Shown: piece after piece, positions 14,298 to 22,416 of the stretch
Layout of the letters: each line of letters begins with the position of its first letter
Numbering within the stretch: the stretch's first letter is position 1
Assembly (NCBI GenBank): GCA_048270225.1
Contig: JBLWTG010000012.1
Location: 69,016-133,015 of the forward strand
DNA length: 64,000 bases
DNA from: Allopusillimonas sp048270225
Lineage (GTDB): Bacteria > Pseudomonadota > Gammaproteobacteria > Burkholderiales > Burkholderiaceae_B
Direction of reading: 5' to 3'
Made by a program: the position numbers and the translations under genes
The notes under the pieces: model-generated
Databases searched by the model: none
The model's input: only the letters and a program-made list of their open reading frames with translations
What the model was told of the DNA's origin: nothing

Positions 14298-14525
14298 ATG
14301 AAAATGGCCACTGCTGGTAAATTCCTTGTCGCGGGTATGCTTGCTGTCGCGATGGCAGGGTGCTCCTCATGGGATAGCATGAGCCATCGCCAGAAAAGCA
14401 CGGTCACAGGCGCAGGCCTGGGCGGTGTGGCCGGCGCCGTGATCACTGGCGGCGGCGTGCTGGGTACGGTTGGCGGCGCAGCCATCGGCGGCGTGATCGG
14501 CGACCAGGTCGGCAAGAACCGCTGA
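14298..14525 (+). CDS. osmB: OsmB-like glycine-zipper lipoprotein
   Basis: 75-residue exported lipoprotein. A hydrophobic signal segment ends in a lipobox VAMAGC, so the mature protein begins at the Cys and should be lipid anchored. The rest is a glycine zipper (GAGLGGVAGAVITGG, VGGAAIGGVIGDQVG) very similar in layout and in its GDQVGK-type end to the osmotically inducible lipoprotein OsmB of enterobacteria. AGGAG at 14286-14290 sets the ATG at 14298. It is followed by a bidirectional terminator. Exact role is unknown in this family; stress induction is inferred from OsmB only. Confidence 0.75.
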   Translation: MKMATAGKFLVAGMLAVAMAGCSSWDSMSHRQKSTVTGAGLGGVAGAVITGGGVLGTVGGAAIGGVIGDQVGKNR

Positions 14526-14580
14526 TTGTTGTCCGCAGGCTGGCCGAAGGCTTGCCCGGCCTGCGTCAGGCAGTAGAAAG

Positions 14581-14623
14581 CACCCCGGATGCAGCACGAA
14601 TGCGCTGCTCCCGGGGTGTTTTC
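14581..14623. terminator. bidirectional intrinsic terminator between osmB-like and lysR genes
   Basis: CACCCCGG (14581-14588) pairs with CCGGGGTG (14611-14618) and is followed by TTTT; an inner GCAGC/GCTGC pair extends the hairpin. On the opposite strand the stem is followed by CTTTCT, so it can serve both convergent genes. Confidence 0.7.
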
Positions 14624-14653
14624 ATTGAAACGCCGATCGGTATGGACGGGCTG

Positions 14654-15580
14654 TCACTCCAGCGTCGCCGAGGCGGTTTGAATGCTGGCCTGGTAGCTCG
14701 CTGCATGCTGTAAAAAGCGCGGGACGGACGCATTATCGCAGTGCCTGGCGGTGGCCAGGATAATACGGGAGTTCATGCCGGCGTCCCGCATACGCCTGAA
14801 CACCACGCCGGGCGGTTGGGTGTGTGTATACGTGCCCGGCACAATGGAGATGCCCAGTCCTGCAGCGACCAGCGCCAATGTTGTGCTGTTTTCCCGCACC
14901 TGCTGCACGATGCGGGGTGCAAACCCGGCAGCCGCCGTCAGCGTAGCGATGTGCTCAAACAGGCCGCAGCCCAGAGCCTTGGGAAAGAGGATGAAGTCTT
15001 CGCGGGCGAGGTCCGCCATGCCGATGTCCAGCGAGGGGTCGGCCAGGCGGTGATCGGCAGCGACAGCCAGCATCAATTCGTCATGCCACAGATTTTGCGC
15101 CAGAATCGCCGGAGGCGCCCGAAAATTAAGTGATGGCCGCAAAAAACCGATATCGACGTCGCCGCTGTTGAGCGCCAGCAACTGCTCGCCCGTGGATAAA
15201 TGCAGCAAATCCATTTCGACGTTTGGACAGGCCTTGCGAAAGGCTTGGATCAGGCGTGGGAACTGTTCAAAAATCGGTACCGAGGCCGTGAAGGCGATGC
15301 GCAGCTTGCCGGCCCGGCCGTCTACCGACAAGGCGCACAGTTCGCGTGCGGTGGCGTATTGCCTGAGTATGGTCGTTGCCTGTTCCAGAAACATCGAGCC
15401 GGCATCGGTCAGGTTGACGGTACGTCGCGTGCGCCGAAAAAGCTGAACACCAAGATCCTGTTCGAGCAGTTTTATCTGCTGGCTCAGCGGCGGCTGACTG
15501 ATGTGCAGTCGCTCTGCGGCCCGGCTGAAGCTGAGTTCCTGAGCCACCGCTACAAAATAATTCAGTTGCCGGAAATCCAT
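14654..15580 (-). CDS. LysR-family transcriptional regulator (probable regulator of the bug-galBC genes)
   Basis: 308-residue LysR-type regulator. The N-terminal winged helix-turn-helix is clear (NYFVAVAQELSFSRAAERL, SQPPLSQQIKLLEQDLG, LFRRTRR), followed by a periplasmic-binding-protein-like effector domain (LRIAFTASVPIFEQFPRLI, DVDIGFLRP). It is divergent from the Bug receptor gene with 117 bases between starts, the arrangement typical of LysR proteins that regulate the neighbouring operon and themselves. In Pseudomonas putida the gal genes are under the LysR regulator GalR; by position this gene could play that part, but identity to GalR is an inference and the effector is not known. Confidence 0.85.
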   Translation of the reverse strand: MDFRQLNYFVAVAQELSFSRAAERLHISQPPLSQQIKLLEQDLGVQLFRRTRRTVNLTDAGSMFLEQATTILRQYATARELCALSVDGRAGKLRIAFTASVPIFEQFPRLIQAFRKACPNVEMDLLHLSTGEQLLALNSGDVDIGFLRPSLNFRAPPAILAQNLWHDELMLAVAADHRLADPSLDIGMADLAREDFILFPKALGCGLFEHIATLTAAAGFAPRIVQQVRENSTTLALVAAGLGISIVPGTYTHTQPPGVVFRRMRDAGMNSRIILATARHCDNASVPRFLQHAASYQASIQTASATLE

Positions 15581-15697
15581 GACTTAGTCGATTATCGTAT
15601 AAATGTGAGAGCCAAATAATATTGGACCATATAAGTCGTGGTGAGCAAAATGCCTCTGTATGAATATCTGGATTCATTTACTGGAGGAGACCGAATA

Positions 15698-16681
15698 ATG
15701 ACATCACTCATTTCGCAGGCTGCGACCACGCTGCTTGCCGTCATTGCGACCGGGGTGGTCCTGGCAACGCCGGCCGCGGCGGCTGACTACCCTGACCGGC
15801 CCGTTACCATTGTCGTTCCCTATTCCCCGGGCGGCGGCGTCGATATCGTGACACGCCTGGTCACCAGGAAAATGTCCGAAGCGCTCGGGCAGCCCATCAT
15901 CGTCGACAACAGGCCGGGCGCTGCCACCAATATCGGCATGGCCTATGTTGCGCGGGCCAAGCCGGACGGCTATACGCTGTATACGGCCTCCAACACGTTT
16001 ACGACCAACAAGGCGCTGTATTCCAATCTCACCTTTGATCCTCAGAAGGATTTCACCGCTGTCGGGAAGATAGGCGAAGCGCCGCTGGTTGTGGTGGTCA
16101 AGGACGACTCACCGTTCAAGTCTCTGAAAGATCTTGTGGACTATGGCAGACAGCATGCGGGCAAGCTGACTTTCGGCACCGCAGGCATGGGCAGTTCCGG
16201 TCATATGGCCAGTGAACTGTTGATGCGTGCCGGCCATTTCCAGGCTCTGCACGTGCCATACAAAGGCGGTTCGCCCGCCATCACCGATCTTCTGGGCGGC
16301 CGCCTGGATTTCATGTCCATCAATCCCTTGGAAGTGATCTCGCATATCCAGGCGGGCAAGTTGCGCGCGCTCGCCGTGCTGGACCAGAACGGCACGCCAT
16401 TGCTGCCTGAACTCAAGACGGCCCAGGCGCTGGGCTTCGATGGGCTGAACGCCACCGTGTGGTGGGGGATTGAGGCTCCCGCCGGCACGCCTGAGCCTGT
16501 GGTGACCAGGTTGAACAAGGCGCTCAATAAAGCCTTGCGCGATGAGTCCGTCCAGCGCAGCCTGGCCAAGCTGGGCGCGCGTGCCTTGCCCGGCAGTCCG
16601 TCGGCGTTCAAGCAGTTCACCGACCAGGAAAGCGGAGAGCTTGCCGAGGTGATCAAGGCCGCTCACATCAAGGTCGACTGA
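15698..16681 (+). CDS. Bug-family tripartite tricarboxylate transporter substrate-binding protein
   Basis: 327-residue periplasmic solute receptor of the TctC/Bug family. A signal peptide ends at TPAAAA with mature start near DYPDRP. Family segments are VTIVVPYSPGGGVDIVTRL, IIVDNRPGAATNIG, GSSGHMASELL and LHVPYKGGSPAITDLLGG. GGAGGAGA at 15683-15690 fixes the ATG at 15698. No TctA/TctB membrane subunits are in the window, which is usual for Bug receptors in this group. Because galB and galC follow on the same strand, the ligand is probably an aromatic acid or a carboxylic acid intermediate of that pathway; this is inference from position. Confidence 0.87.
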   Translation: MTSLISQAATTLLAVIATGVVLATPAAAADYPDRPVTIVVPYSPGGGVDIVTRLVTRKMSEALGQPIIVDNRPGAATNIGMAYVARAKPDGYTLYTASNTFTTNKALYSNLTFDPQKDFTAVGKIGEAPLVVVVKDDSPFKSLKDLVDYGRQHAGKLTFGTAGMGSSGHMASELLMRAGHFQALHVPYKGGSPAITDLLGGRLDFMSINPLEVISHIQAGKLRALAVLDQNGTPLLPELKTAQALGFDGLNATVWWGIEAPAGTPEPVVTRLNKALNKALRDESVQRSLAKLGARALPGSPSAFKQFTDQESGELAEVIKAAHIKVD

Positions 16682-16773
16682 GCTGTTTCGGCGTGCACCG
16701 TCGCTGACGTTCCGCGCCGTATTCCGCATGTGCGGGTACCCATCTTCTATCAACGTTGCTGCAGGTCTGAAAA

Positions 16774-17490
16774 ATGAGTCAAAGAAGTGTCTTGATCGTA
16801 AGTGCCCATTCTGCGGATTTTGTCTGGCGGGCTGGCGGTGCGGTTGCCTTGTATGCCGAGCGTGGGTGGCAGGTCCATATTCTCTGCCTGTCGTTCGGTG
16901 AGCGCGGCGAGTCAGCCAGGCTCTGGAAGCAGCCAGGCATGACGCTGGACCAGGTAAAGCGCATACGCGAGGAGGAGTCCCGGCAGGCGGCCGGCCTGCT
17001 GGGGGCCAGCGTGTCTTTCCTGGATTGCGGCGATTATCCCTTGCGGGTGGATGACCAGGCGTTGTTCAGGATGGTCGAGACCTATCGTACGCTGCAGCCC
17101 GAGTTTGTGCTGACACACTCGTTCAAGGATCCCTACAATTTCGATCATCCACTGGCCAATCATCTGGCGCTGGAGGCAAGAGTGATAGCCCAGGCGCATG
17201 GCCACCGTCCTGAACAGCAGGTACTCGGGGCGCCGCCCGTATTTCTTTTTGAGCCTCATCAGCCAGAGCAGTGCGAATGGAAGCCCGAGACATTTCTGGA
17301 CATCACGCCAGTCTGGGAGAAAAAGTACGAGGCCTTTAAAACCATGGGCGCGCAAGAGCATTTGTGGGAGTACTACACTCGCGTCGGCCTGCAGCGAGGC
17401 GCACAGGCGGCCCGGAATTCCGGAAAAAAAATAAAATACGCCGAGGCCTACCAGTGCGTCTATCCTCGTGTAACGGACGATTTGCGCTAA
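16774..17490 (+). CDS. galB: 4-oxalomesaconate hydratase GalB (PIG-L/LmbE family)
   Basis: 238-residue member of the PIG-L deacetylase superfamily. GalB-type members hydrate 4-oxalomesaconate to 4-carboxy-4-hydroxy-2-oxoadipate in gallate/protocatechuate 4,5-cleavage. The usual AHPDDE start of PIG-L is altered to SAHSADFVWRAGGA, and CLSFGERGES, the RIREEE helix, LTHSFKDPYNFDHPLAN and EAYQCVYPRV fit GalB. The next gene is a GalC-type aldolase, which consumes the GalB product and supports the assignment strongly. The ring-cleavage dioxygenase and the GalD tautomerase are not in the window. Confidence 0.82.
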   Translation: MSQRSVLIVSAHSADFVWRAGGAVALYAERGWQVHILCLSFGERGESARLWKQPGMTLDQVKRIREEESRQAAGLLGASVSFLDCGDYPLRVDDQALFRMVETYRTLQPEFVLTHSFKDPYNFDHPLANHLALEARVIAQAHGHRPEQQVLGAPPVFLFEPHQPEQCEWKPETFLDITPVWEKKYEAFKTMGAQEHLWEYYTRVGLQRGAQAARNSGKKIKYAEAYQCVYPRVTDDLR

Positions 17491-17533
17491 CCGGCCTCTC
17501 AGGGTCGTCCCCCATCTCTCAAAAGGAAAGCAT

Positions 17534-18253
17534 GTGATCAACAGTCGTTTCGAACGAGTCAGCGCAGCGCAGTTGTATGCCGCCAAGCACGTTGCCGCCT
17601 CCATCCTGTCGGATGTATCCGGTCGCCGCGGCGCGCTGGATGGCCGCATCAGGGCCGTGGCGGCGGGCATGCGCACGGTTGGCCCGGCGCTGACCGTCGA
17701 GGTGCGTCCGGGCGATAACCTGATGATTCATGCCGCCCTGGTTCTGGCGCAGCCCGGCGACGTGCTGGTCATCGACGGCAAAGGGTGGATGGGTTCTGCC
17801 CTGATGGGCGAGCTCATGTGCGCGCATGCCAAGGCGGCGGGTATCGCTGGCGTGGTCATCGACGGCGCTGTGCGCGACGTTGATACGCTCAGTCAGGGTG
17901 ATTTCGCGGTGTTTGCCAGTGGCGCCAGCCCCAACGGGCCGACGCGCAACCAGGCCGGCCGCATCGGCTATCCGGTCTCGATAGGCGGCGTCTGCGTGGC
18001 GCCGGGCGACCTGATCGTCGGTGATGACGATGGCGTAGTGGCCATCGCGCAGGCGAGCGTCGACCAGGTGCTGGCCGCAGCCAAGCTCAAGATCGAAAGC
18101 GAGCAGCAGCGCATGAAAGACATTGCCGAGGGCCGTCTGGTATACGGCTGGCTTGAGGGCGCGCTGATGGAGGCAGGGGTGCTGGCGCAGGATCGCAGCC
18201 TGCAAGACTTGATGGCCGAGTTTTCGCCGCCCGGGGATCAGGGCGGGCGCTGA
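17534..18253 (+). CDS. galC: 4-carboxy-4-hydroxy-2-oxoadipate aldolase / oxaloacetate decarboxylase GalC (LigK, RraA fold)
   Basis: 239-residue RraA-like protein expected to split 4-carboxy-4-hydroxy-2-oxoadipate into pyruvate and oxaloacetate and to decarboxylate oxaloacetate, using a divalent metal. Recognisable parts are TVGPALTVEVRPGDNLMIHAAL, GDVLVIDGKG, GELMCAHAKAAGIAGVVIDGAVRD (active-site loop with the GAVRD motif) and VAPGDLIVGDDDGVV. Translation starts at GTG 17534: the overlapping ATG at 17532 runs straight into TGA. AGGAAAG at 17523-17529 serves as ribosome site. Gap to galB is 43 bases, so the two form an operon that ends at the structured element at 18295-18374. Confidence 0.86.
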   Translation: MINSRFERVSAAQLYAAKHVAASILSDVSGRRGALDGRIRAVAAGMRTVGPALTVEVRPGDNLMIHAALVLAQPGDVLVIDGKGWMGSALMGELMCAHAKAAGIAGVVIDGAVRDVDTLSQGDFAVFASGASPNGPTRNQAGRIGYPVSIGGVCVAPGDLIVGDDDGVVAIAQASVDQVLAAAKLKIESEQQRMKDIAEGRLVYGWLEGALMEAGVLAQDRSLQDLMAEFSPPGDQGGR

Positions 18254-18294
18254 GGCCTCCTGTGCCGGTTGGCACACAGCCATGGCGCCAAAGC

Positions 18295-18374
18295 AAAGGC
18301 CTGCCGCGTGCTGCGCCGCTCCTGAAGCTGGATTCCAGCCTTACAGCAGCGGTGCGGCAGGTAGCAGGCCTTTT
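18295..18374. terminator. large structured palindromic element between convergent galC and minE
   Basis: AAAGGCCTGC (18295-18304) is perfectly complementary to GCAGGCCTTT (18364-18373). Between them lie further nested pairs: CTGCCGC (18301-18307) with GCGGCAG (18354-18360), and a small AAGCTGG/CCAGC hairpin near 18325-18338. On the plus strand the outer stem ends in TTTTGCC, so it can act as a terminator for galC and, on the other strand, for minE. The length and alternative pairings are more than a simple terminator needs; a dispersed intergenic repeat is possible. Confidence 0.5.
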
Positions 18375-18388
18375 GCCTGGATGACGGT

Positions 18389-18655
18389 TTATGCCTTGGC
18401 GCCGTCGGCCTGAGGCATTTCAATCTTGACCTCAAGGATTTCCAGCGAATCCTGGCGATCCAGATTGACCTTGATATCGTCGGGGTTGATTTTGACGTAA
18501 CGTGAAATCACCTCGACCAGCTCTTTCTGCAGACGCGGCAGATAATCCGGTGTGACACCGTCGCCGCGTTCGTTGATGAGAATGAGCTGCAGGCGGTCGC
18601 GCGCAACAGTGGCAGAGGTTTTCTTCTGGCCGCGGAAAAAAGACAGCAAGGACAT
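18389..18655 (-). CDS. minE: cell division topological specificity factor MinE
   Basis: 88-residue MinE. The N-terminal anti-MinCD segment is MSLLSFFRGQKKTSATVA..RLQLILI, followed by the topological-specificity domain (RLQKELVEVISRYVKINPDDIKVNLD). MinE stimulates MinD ATPase and drives pole-to-pole oscillation so the septum forms mid-cell. It begins two bases after the minD stop, in a minC-minD-minE order. Confidence 0.95.
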   Translation of the reverse strand: MSLLSFFRGQKKTSATVARDRLQLILINERGDGVTPDYLPRLQKELVEVISRYVKINPDDIKVNLDRQDSLEILEVKIEMPQADGAKA

Positions 18656-18657
18656 AC

Positions 18658-19473
18658 TTATTTACCCCCGAACAGGCGCTTGAACAGGCCAGGTTTTGCG
18701 TAATCGACGAAGCGCAGGGGTTTTTCTTCGCCCAGATAGCGTGCGACCACATCCTGGTAGGCCAGGGCCACTTCGCTCTCGCGCAGGTGGATGGCGGGGA
18801 TGCCCTGATTGGAAGCCTGGAGCACGGACTCGGATTCAGGTATCACCCCGATGAGCTTGATGCGCAGGATGTCTTCGATGTCCTTCAGGGAGAGCATTTC
18901 GCCTTCGGAGACGCGTTTTGCGTTGTAACGCGTCAGCAGCAGGTGCTCCTGTATGGGGTCTTCGCCTTTTTCCGCCCTGCGGGATTTGGCGGACAGAATG
19001 CCCAGGATGCGGTCGGAGTCGCGCACCGAAGATACTTCGGGATTGGTCACGACCAGCGCGTCATCCGCAAAATAGGCGGCCATCAGGGCGCCTGTTTCGA
19101 TGCCGGCAGGCGAATCGCAGACAATGTACTCGAAGTCCATGGCAGCCAGGTCTTCCAGGACCTTGCCTACGCCTTCGCGCGTCAGCGCATCCTTGTCGCG
19201 CGTTTGCGATGCGGGCAGGATATAAAGATTTTCGAGCTGCTTGTCCCGGATCAGCGCCTGATTGAGCGTGGCCTCGCCCTGAATGACGTTGACAAAGTCA
19301 TAGACCACGCGGCGTTCGCAACCCATGATGAGGTCCAGGTTGCGCAGACCGACGTCAAAGTCGATGACTGCAGTCTTGTGGCCGCGCATAGCAAGCCCGG
19401 AAGCAAAACTTGCGCTGGTGGTTGTCTTGCCCACCCCGCCTTTGCCGGAAGTCACCACAACAATTCGCGCCAT
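18658..19473 (-). CDS. minD: septum-site determining ATPase MinD
   Basis: 271-residue ParA/MinD-type ATPase. The deviant Walker A is VTSGKGGVGKTTTSA, with switch regions VIDFDVGLRNLDLIMGCERR and CDSPAGIETGA. The C-terminal amphipathic membrane-targeting helix is represented by the end GLFKRLFGGK. MinD recruits MinC to the membrane and is released by MinE. Length equals the family. A 117-base gap separates it from minC, larger than within the minD-minE junction, and could hold an internal promoter, though I see no convincing one. Confidence 0.96.
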   Translation of the reverse strand: MARIVVVTSGKGGVGKTTTSASFASGLAMRGHKTAVIDFDVGLRNLDLIMGCERRVVYDFVNVIQGEATLNQALIRDKQLENLYILPASQTRDKDALTREGVGKVLEDLAAMDFEYIVCDSPAGIETGALMAAYFADDALVVTNPEVSSVRDSDRILGILSAKSRRAEKGEDPIQEHLLLTRYNAKRVSEGEMLSLKDIEDILRIKLIGVIPESESVLQASNQGIPAIHLRESEVALAYQDVVARYLGEEKPLRFVDYAKPGLFKRLFGGK

Positions 19474-19590
19474 GACGATAGATATCCTTATTGGTTTTTC
19501 ACAAAAATCACATAATCGTAATTCAAAACTGCGTCTGAATTACCCATGCTTGCACTAATTTAAAGTTTGCTGTCAAGAATACAGAATCAG

Positions 19591-20472
19591 TTACTTGTCC
19601 AGCGGGTTGATTTGGAGCCTGTCTTCGTCCAGCTGGATGATGGCCGGACGGTTGTGCATTGAGCTGTCCAGGCGGGTTTCGATCACGCGGTACACGCCGG
19701 CAATGGCCAGCAGCTCCGGATCCAGCTGTGTAGTGAAAATGCGGGCGGACGTATCGCCGCGCGCACCAGCCATGGCCTTGCCGCGCAAGGGTCCATAGAC
19801 ATGTATATTGCCGTCCGCAATCACTTCCGCGCCCTGGCTGACCACGCCGATGACGATCAGGTCGGTGTTGCGGGCATAGATGCGCTGGCCTGAGCGCAGC
19901 GGGCGGTTGATGACCAGGGCCGCCGGAGCGATTTCCGGCAGCGCTCCGTCCGGCTGGGTGGCGACGGCGTCGCTGGCAGACTTGGCTGTGCCGGCGCCCG
20001 AGGCGCCGCGCTTGCCGCCTCCGGTTTTTTTGGCCTTGCCCTGGGCTTCCGCCGGCGCAGCGGCACTGTCGGCGGCGCCGCTGCGAGGCGCCGCCACGAC
20101 CGGCATGTCGGATTCCGGCGCAGGGGTGGGCTTGGGACGGGGTACCGGGTTGGACAGGTCGACGGCGGCCAGGCCGGCGGCGGCCGCCGCCTCCAGGTTG
20201 GCGCCCTGGGCGACCACGCCGACCGGGTGGAGATTGTGTTTTTTCAGCGCCTCGACCAGTGTTGTCCAGTCGACGACGGTGTCGAGCTGGCTGGCGTCCA
20301 CGACCACAGCCTCGTTTTCAAAGAAGGCGCCCGCATCGTTCATGCGCGTGCTCAGCGCACTGATCAGCGATGCCGTGTCGTCGCTGTGCAGCACCACACG
20401 CACCGCGTACAGCGTGGCGCTTTTGAAGTCCAGCACGGGCTGGTTTTTCTGGGAGGAGGTGGAGTCGTTCAC
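19591..20472 (-). CDS. minC: septum-site determining protein MinC
   Basis: 293-residue MinC, the FtsZ-assembly inhibitor. The N-terminal domain (residues 1-105, FKSATLYAVRVVLH) is joined to the C-terminal beta-helix domain (from about 190: RPLRSGQRIYARNTDLIVIGVVSQGAEVIADGNIHVYGPLRGKAMAGA), which binds MinD and the MinC dimer partner. The linker is long and rich in Ala, Pro, Lys and Gly, which makes the protein larger than E. coli MinC (~230). It lies 71 bases after the glnS stop on the same strand, so glnS-minCDE could form one transcript. Confidence 0.94.
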   Translation of the reverse strand: MNDSTSSQKNQPVLDFKSATLYAVRVVLHSDDTASLISALSTRMNDAGAFFENEAVVVDASQLDTVVDWTTLVEALKKHNLHPVGVVAQGANLEAAAAAGLAAVDLSNPVPRPKPTPAPESDMPVVAAPRSGAADSAAAPAEAQGKAKKTGGGKRGASGAGTAKSASDAVATQPDGALPEIAPAALVINRPLRSGQRIYARNTDLIVIGVVSQGAEVIADGNIHVYGPLRGKAMAGARGDTSARIFTTQLDPELLAIAGVYRVIETRLDSSMHNRPAIIQLDEDRLQINPLDK

Positions 20473-20543
20473 TGCTCGTCTTACTCATGAAAGTTGCACG
20501 GACCGGGGCAATCTTGCCTGCCCCGGCGCTTTCCGGCCGCCCC

Positions 20544-22310
20544 TTAGGGCTTTTGCGCCCAGGAGTCCCTGAGCGTGACGGCGCGGTTGATCACTGGTTT
20601 CTCGGGCGTGGAGTCCTCGCGGTCTGCCACAAAATAGCCCAGCCGTTCAAACTGCCACACTTTACCGGGTGTCGCCTGTATACCGGGCTCGAGCCAGGCT
20701 TGCTGCACATGGCAGGAGTCCGGATTGAGCGCCTGCAGGAAATCCTTGTCGCCTGCATCCGGATGGGGCTCCTTGAACAGGCGGTCGTAGAGACGGACCT
20801 GTGCCGATACCGCATGCGCCGCGCTGACCCAGGTGATATTGCCCTTGACCTTGACCGAATCCGCGCCCGGCGTACCGCTTTTGGTGTCGGGCAGGTATTC
20901 TGCCTGAACCTCGATGATATTGCCCTGTTCATCCTTGGTGCAGCCGGTACAGCGTACGATATAACCATACTTGAGACGTACCGTGTTGCCCGGAAACAGC
21001 CGGAAATACTTCTTGGGCGCCTCTTCGCGAAAATCATCGCGCTCTATCCAGAGCTCGCGCGTCAGGGGGAACTCGCGGCTGCCCGCCGCAGGGTCATGCG
21101 GATTGCTGGGGGCGTGGCAGGTTTCGCTCTGGCCCTCCGGGTAGTTGGTGAGCACCAGCTTGATGGGGTCGAGCACGGCCACGGCGCGCGGCGCGATGGG
21201 ATCCAGGTCGTCGCGCAGCGCCTGCTCCAGGAGACTGTAATCAATACGGGAGTCGGATTTTGACACGCCCAGGCGTTCGCAGAACAGCCGGATGGCGGCG
21301 GGAGTATATCCCCGCCGGCGCAGGCCCGCCAGTGTTGGCATGCGTGGGTCGTCCCAGCCGTTGACGTGGCCTTCGCGCACCAGTTGCAGCAGCTTGCGCT
21401 TGCTGGTGATGACATAGCTCAGGTTGAGCCGGGCGAATTCGTGCTGGCGAGGCAGGGGGCGGGCCAGTTGTCCCAGGTCGGCCAGGTTGGCGAGGATCCA
21501 GTCGTAAAAAGGCCGCTGGTCTTCGAATTCCAGGGTGCAGATGCTGTGCGTAATGCCTTCCAGGGCGTCTTCAACCGGATGCGCCCAGGCATACATGGGG
21601 TAGATGCACCACTGGCTGCCGGTGCGGTGATGCGGCACGTGGCGGATGCGGTAGAGCACGGGATCGCGCATATTCATATTGGGCGAGGCCATGTCGATCT
21701 TGGCCCGCAGCGCCATGCTGCCATCCGGATGCTTGCCATCGCGCATCTCGCGCAGCAGGTGCAGGGACTCATCCGCCGGGCGGTCGCGCCAGGGTGAATT
21801 GCTGCCTTTTTCAGTGAGCGTGCCCCGCGCGGCGCGGATTTCATCGGCGCTTTGCTCGTCGACATAGGCCAGCCCGGCCTGGATCAACGCCTCGGCGAAC
21901 TGATACATGAAGCCAAAGTAGTCACTGGCAAAGTAACAGTTGGTTTCTTTGCCATAATGCCAGTCGAAGCCCAGCCACTGCACCATGTCGATGATGGCGT
22001 GGACGTATTCGTCTTCTTCTTTCTCGGGATTGGTATCGTCAAACCGCAGATGACAGGTGCCGTCGTAGTCGCGCGCCAGCCCGAAATTCAGACAGATGCT
22101 CTTGGCGTGGCCGATATGCAGATATCCGTTGGGTTCCGGCGGAAAGCGCGTGCGGATGCGGGCCGTGTCGGGCCCGCCCTGCGCCTGGGCAGCCGCCGGG
22201 CCGGGCTGGCCGGCCCAGCGCTTATCCGCATAACGGCCTTGGGCGAGATCGTTATCGATGATGGTGCGCAGGAAATTCGATACAGGAGCAGGAGTGGACG
22301 CTGAAGTCAT
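20544..22310 (-). CDS. glnS: glutaminyl-tRNA synthetase
   Basis: 588-residue class I aminoacyl-tRNA synthetase that charges tRNA-Gln. It has FPPEPNGYLHIGHAKSI with the HIGH motif near residue 65, LRFDDTNPEKE, the KMSKS equivalent VITSKRKL, and the two-barrel anticodon-binding C-terminal half (VRLKYGYIVRC). The ATG at 22310 matches the family start; the longer frame upstream is not needed. It lacks a clear ribosome site. It is divergent from the CydA-like gene with 106 bases between starts. Downstream an eight-pair hairpin (20503-20526) has no T-run, so readthrough into minC is likely. Confidence 0.95.
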   Translation of the reverse strand: MTSASTPAPVSNFLRTIIDNDLAQGRYADKRWAGQPGPAAAQAQGGPDTARIRTRFPPEPNGYLHIGHAKSICLNFGLARDYDGTCHLRFDDTNPEKEEDEYVHAIIDMVQWLGFDWHYGKETNCYFASDYFGFMYQFAEALIQAGLAYVDEQSADEIRAARGTLTEKGSNSPWRDRPADESLHLLREMRDGKHPDGSMALRAKIDMASPNMNMRDPVLYRIRHVPHHRTGSQWCIYPMYAWAHPVEDALEGITHSICTLEFEDQRPFYDWILANLADLGQLARPLPRQHEFARLNLSYVITSKRKLLQLVREGHVNGWDDPRMPTLAGLRRRGYTPAAIRLFCERLGVSKSDSRIDYSLLEQALRDDLDPIAPRAVAVLDPIKLVLTNYPEGQSETCHAPSNPHDPAAGSREFPLTRELWIERDDFREEAPKKYFRLFPGNTVRLKYGYIVRCTGCTKDEQGNIIEVQAEYLPDTKSGTPGADSVKVKGNITWVSAAHAVSAQVRLYDRLFKEPHPDAGDKDFLQALNPDSCHVQQAWLEPGIQATPGKVWQFERLGYFVADREDSTPEKPVINRAVTLRDSWAQKP

Positions 22311-22381
22311 ACGTGAAAAGACACTACATGGAGCAAAGTAAGCATTTTGCCACGTTCGCAAACTTTTGCTGCCACGGCGGG

Positions 22382-22409
22382 TTTACAAATGGCCATCAGG
22401 CTCTAAACT
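22382..22409 (+). promoter_or_regulatory. candidate sigma-70 promoter of the cydA-like gene, giving a leaderless mRNA
   Basis: TTTACA (22382-22387), 16 bases, then TAAACT (22404-22409). Transcription would start about seven bases later, at or next to the ATG at 22417. That fits the lack of any Shine-Dalgarno sequence before this gene. Score is moderate and there is no experimental support. Confidence 0.35.
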
Positions 22410-22416
22410 AGCGGCC

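Noticed and set aside
20503..20526. Eight-pair hairpin CCGGGGCA/TGCCCCGG after glnS
   Set aside because: No T-run follows on the minus strand, so it is not called a terminator.
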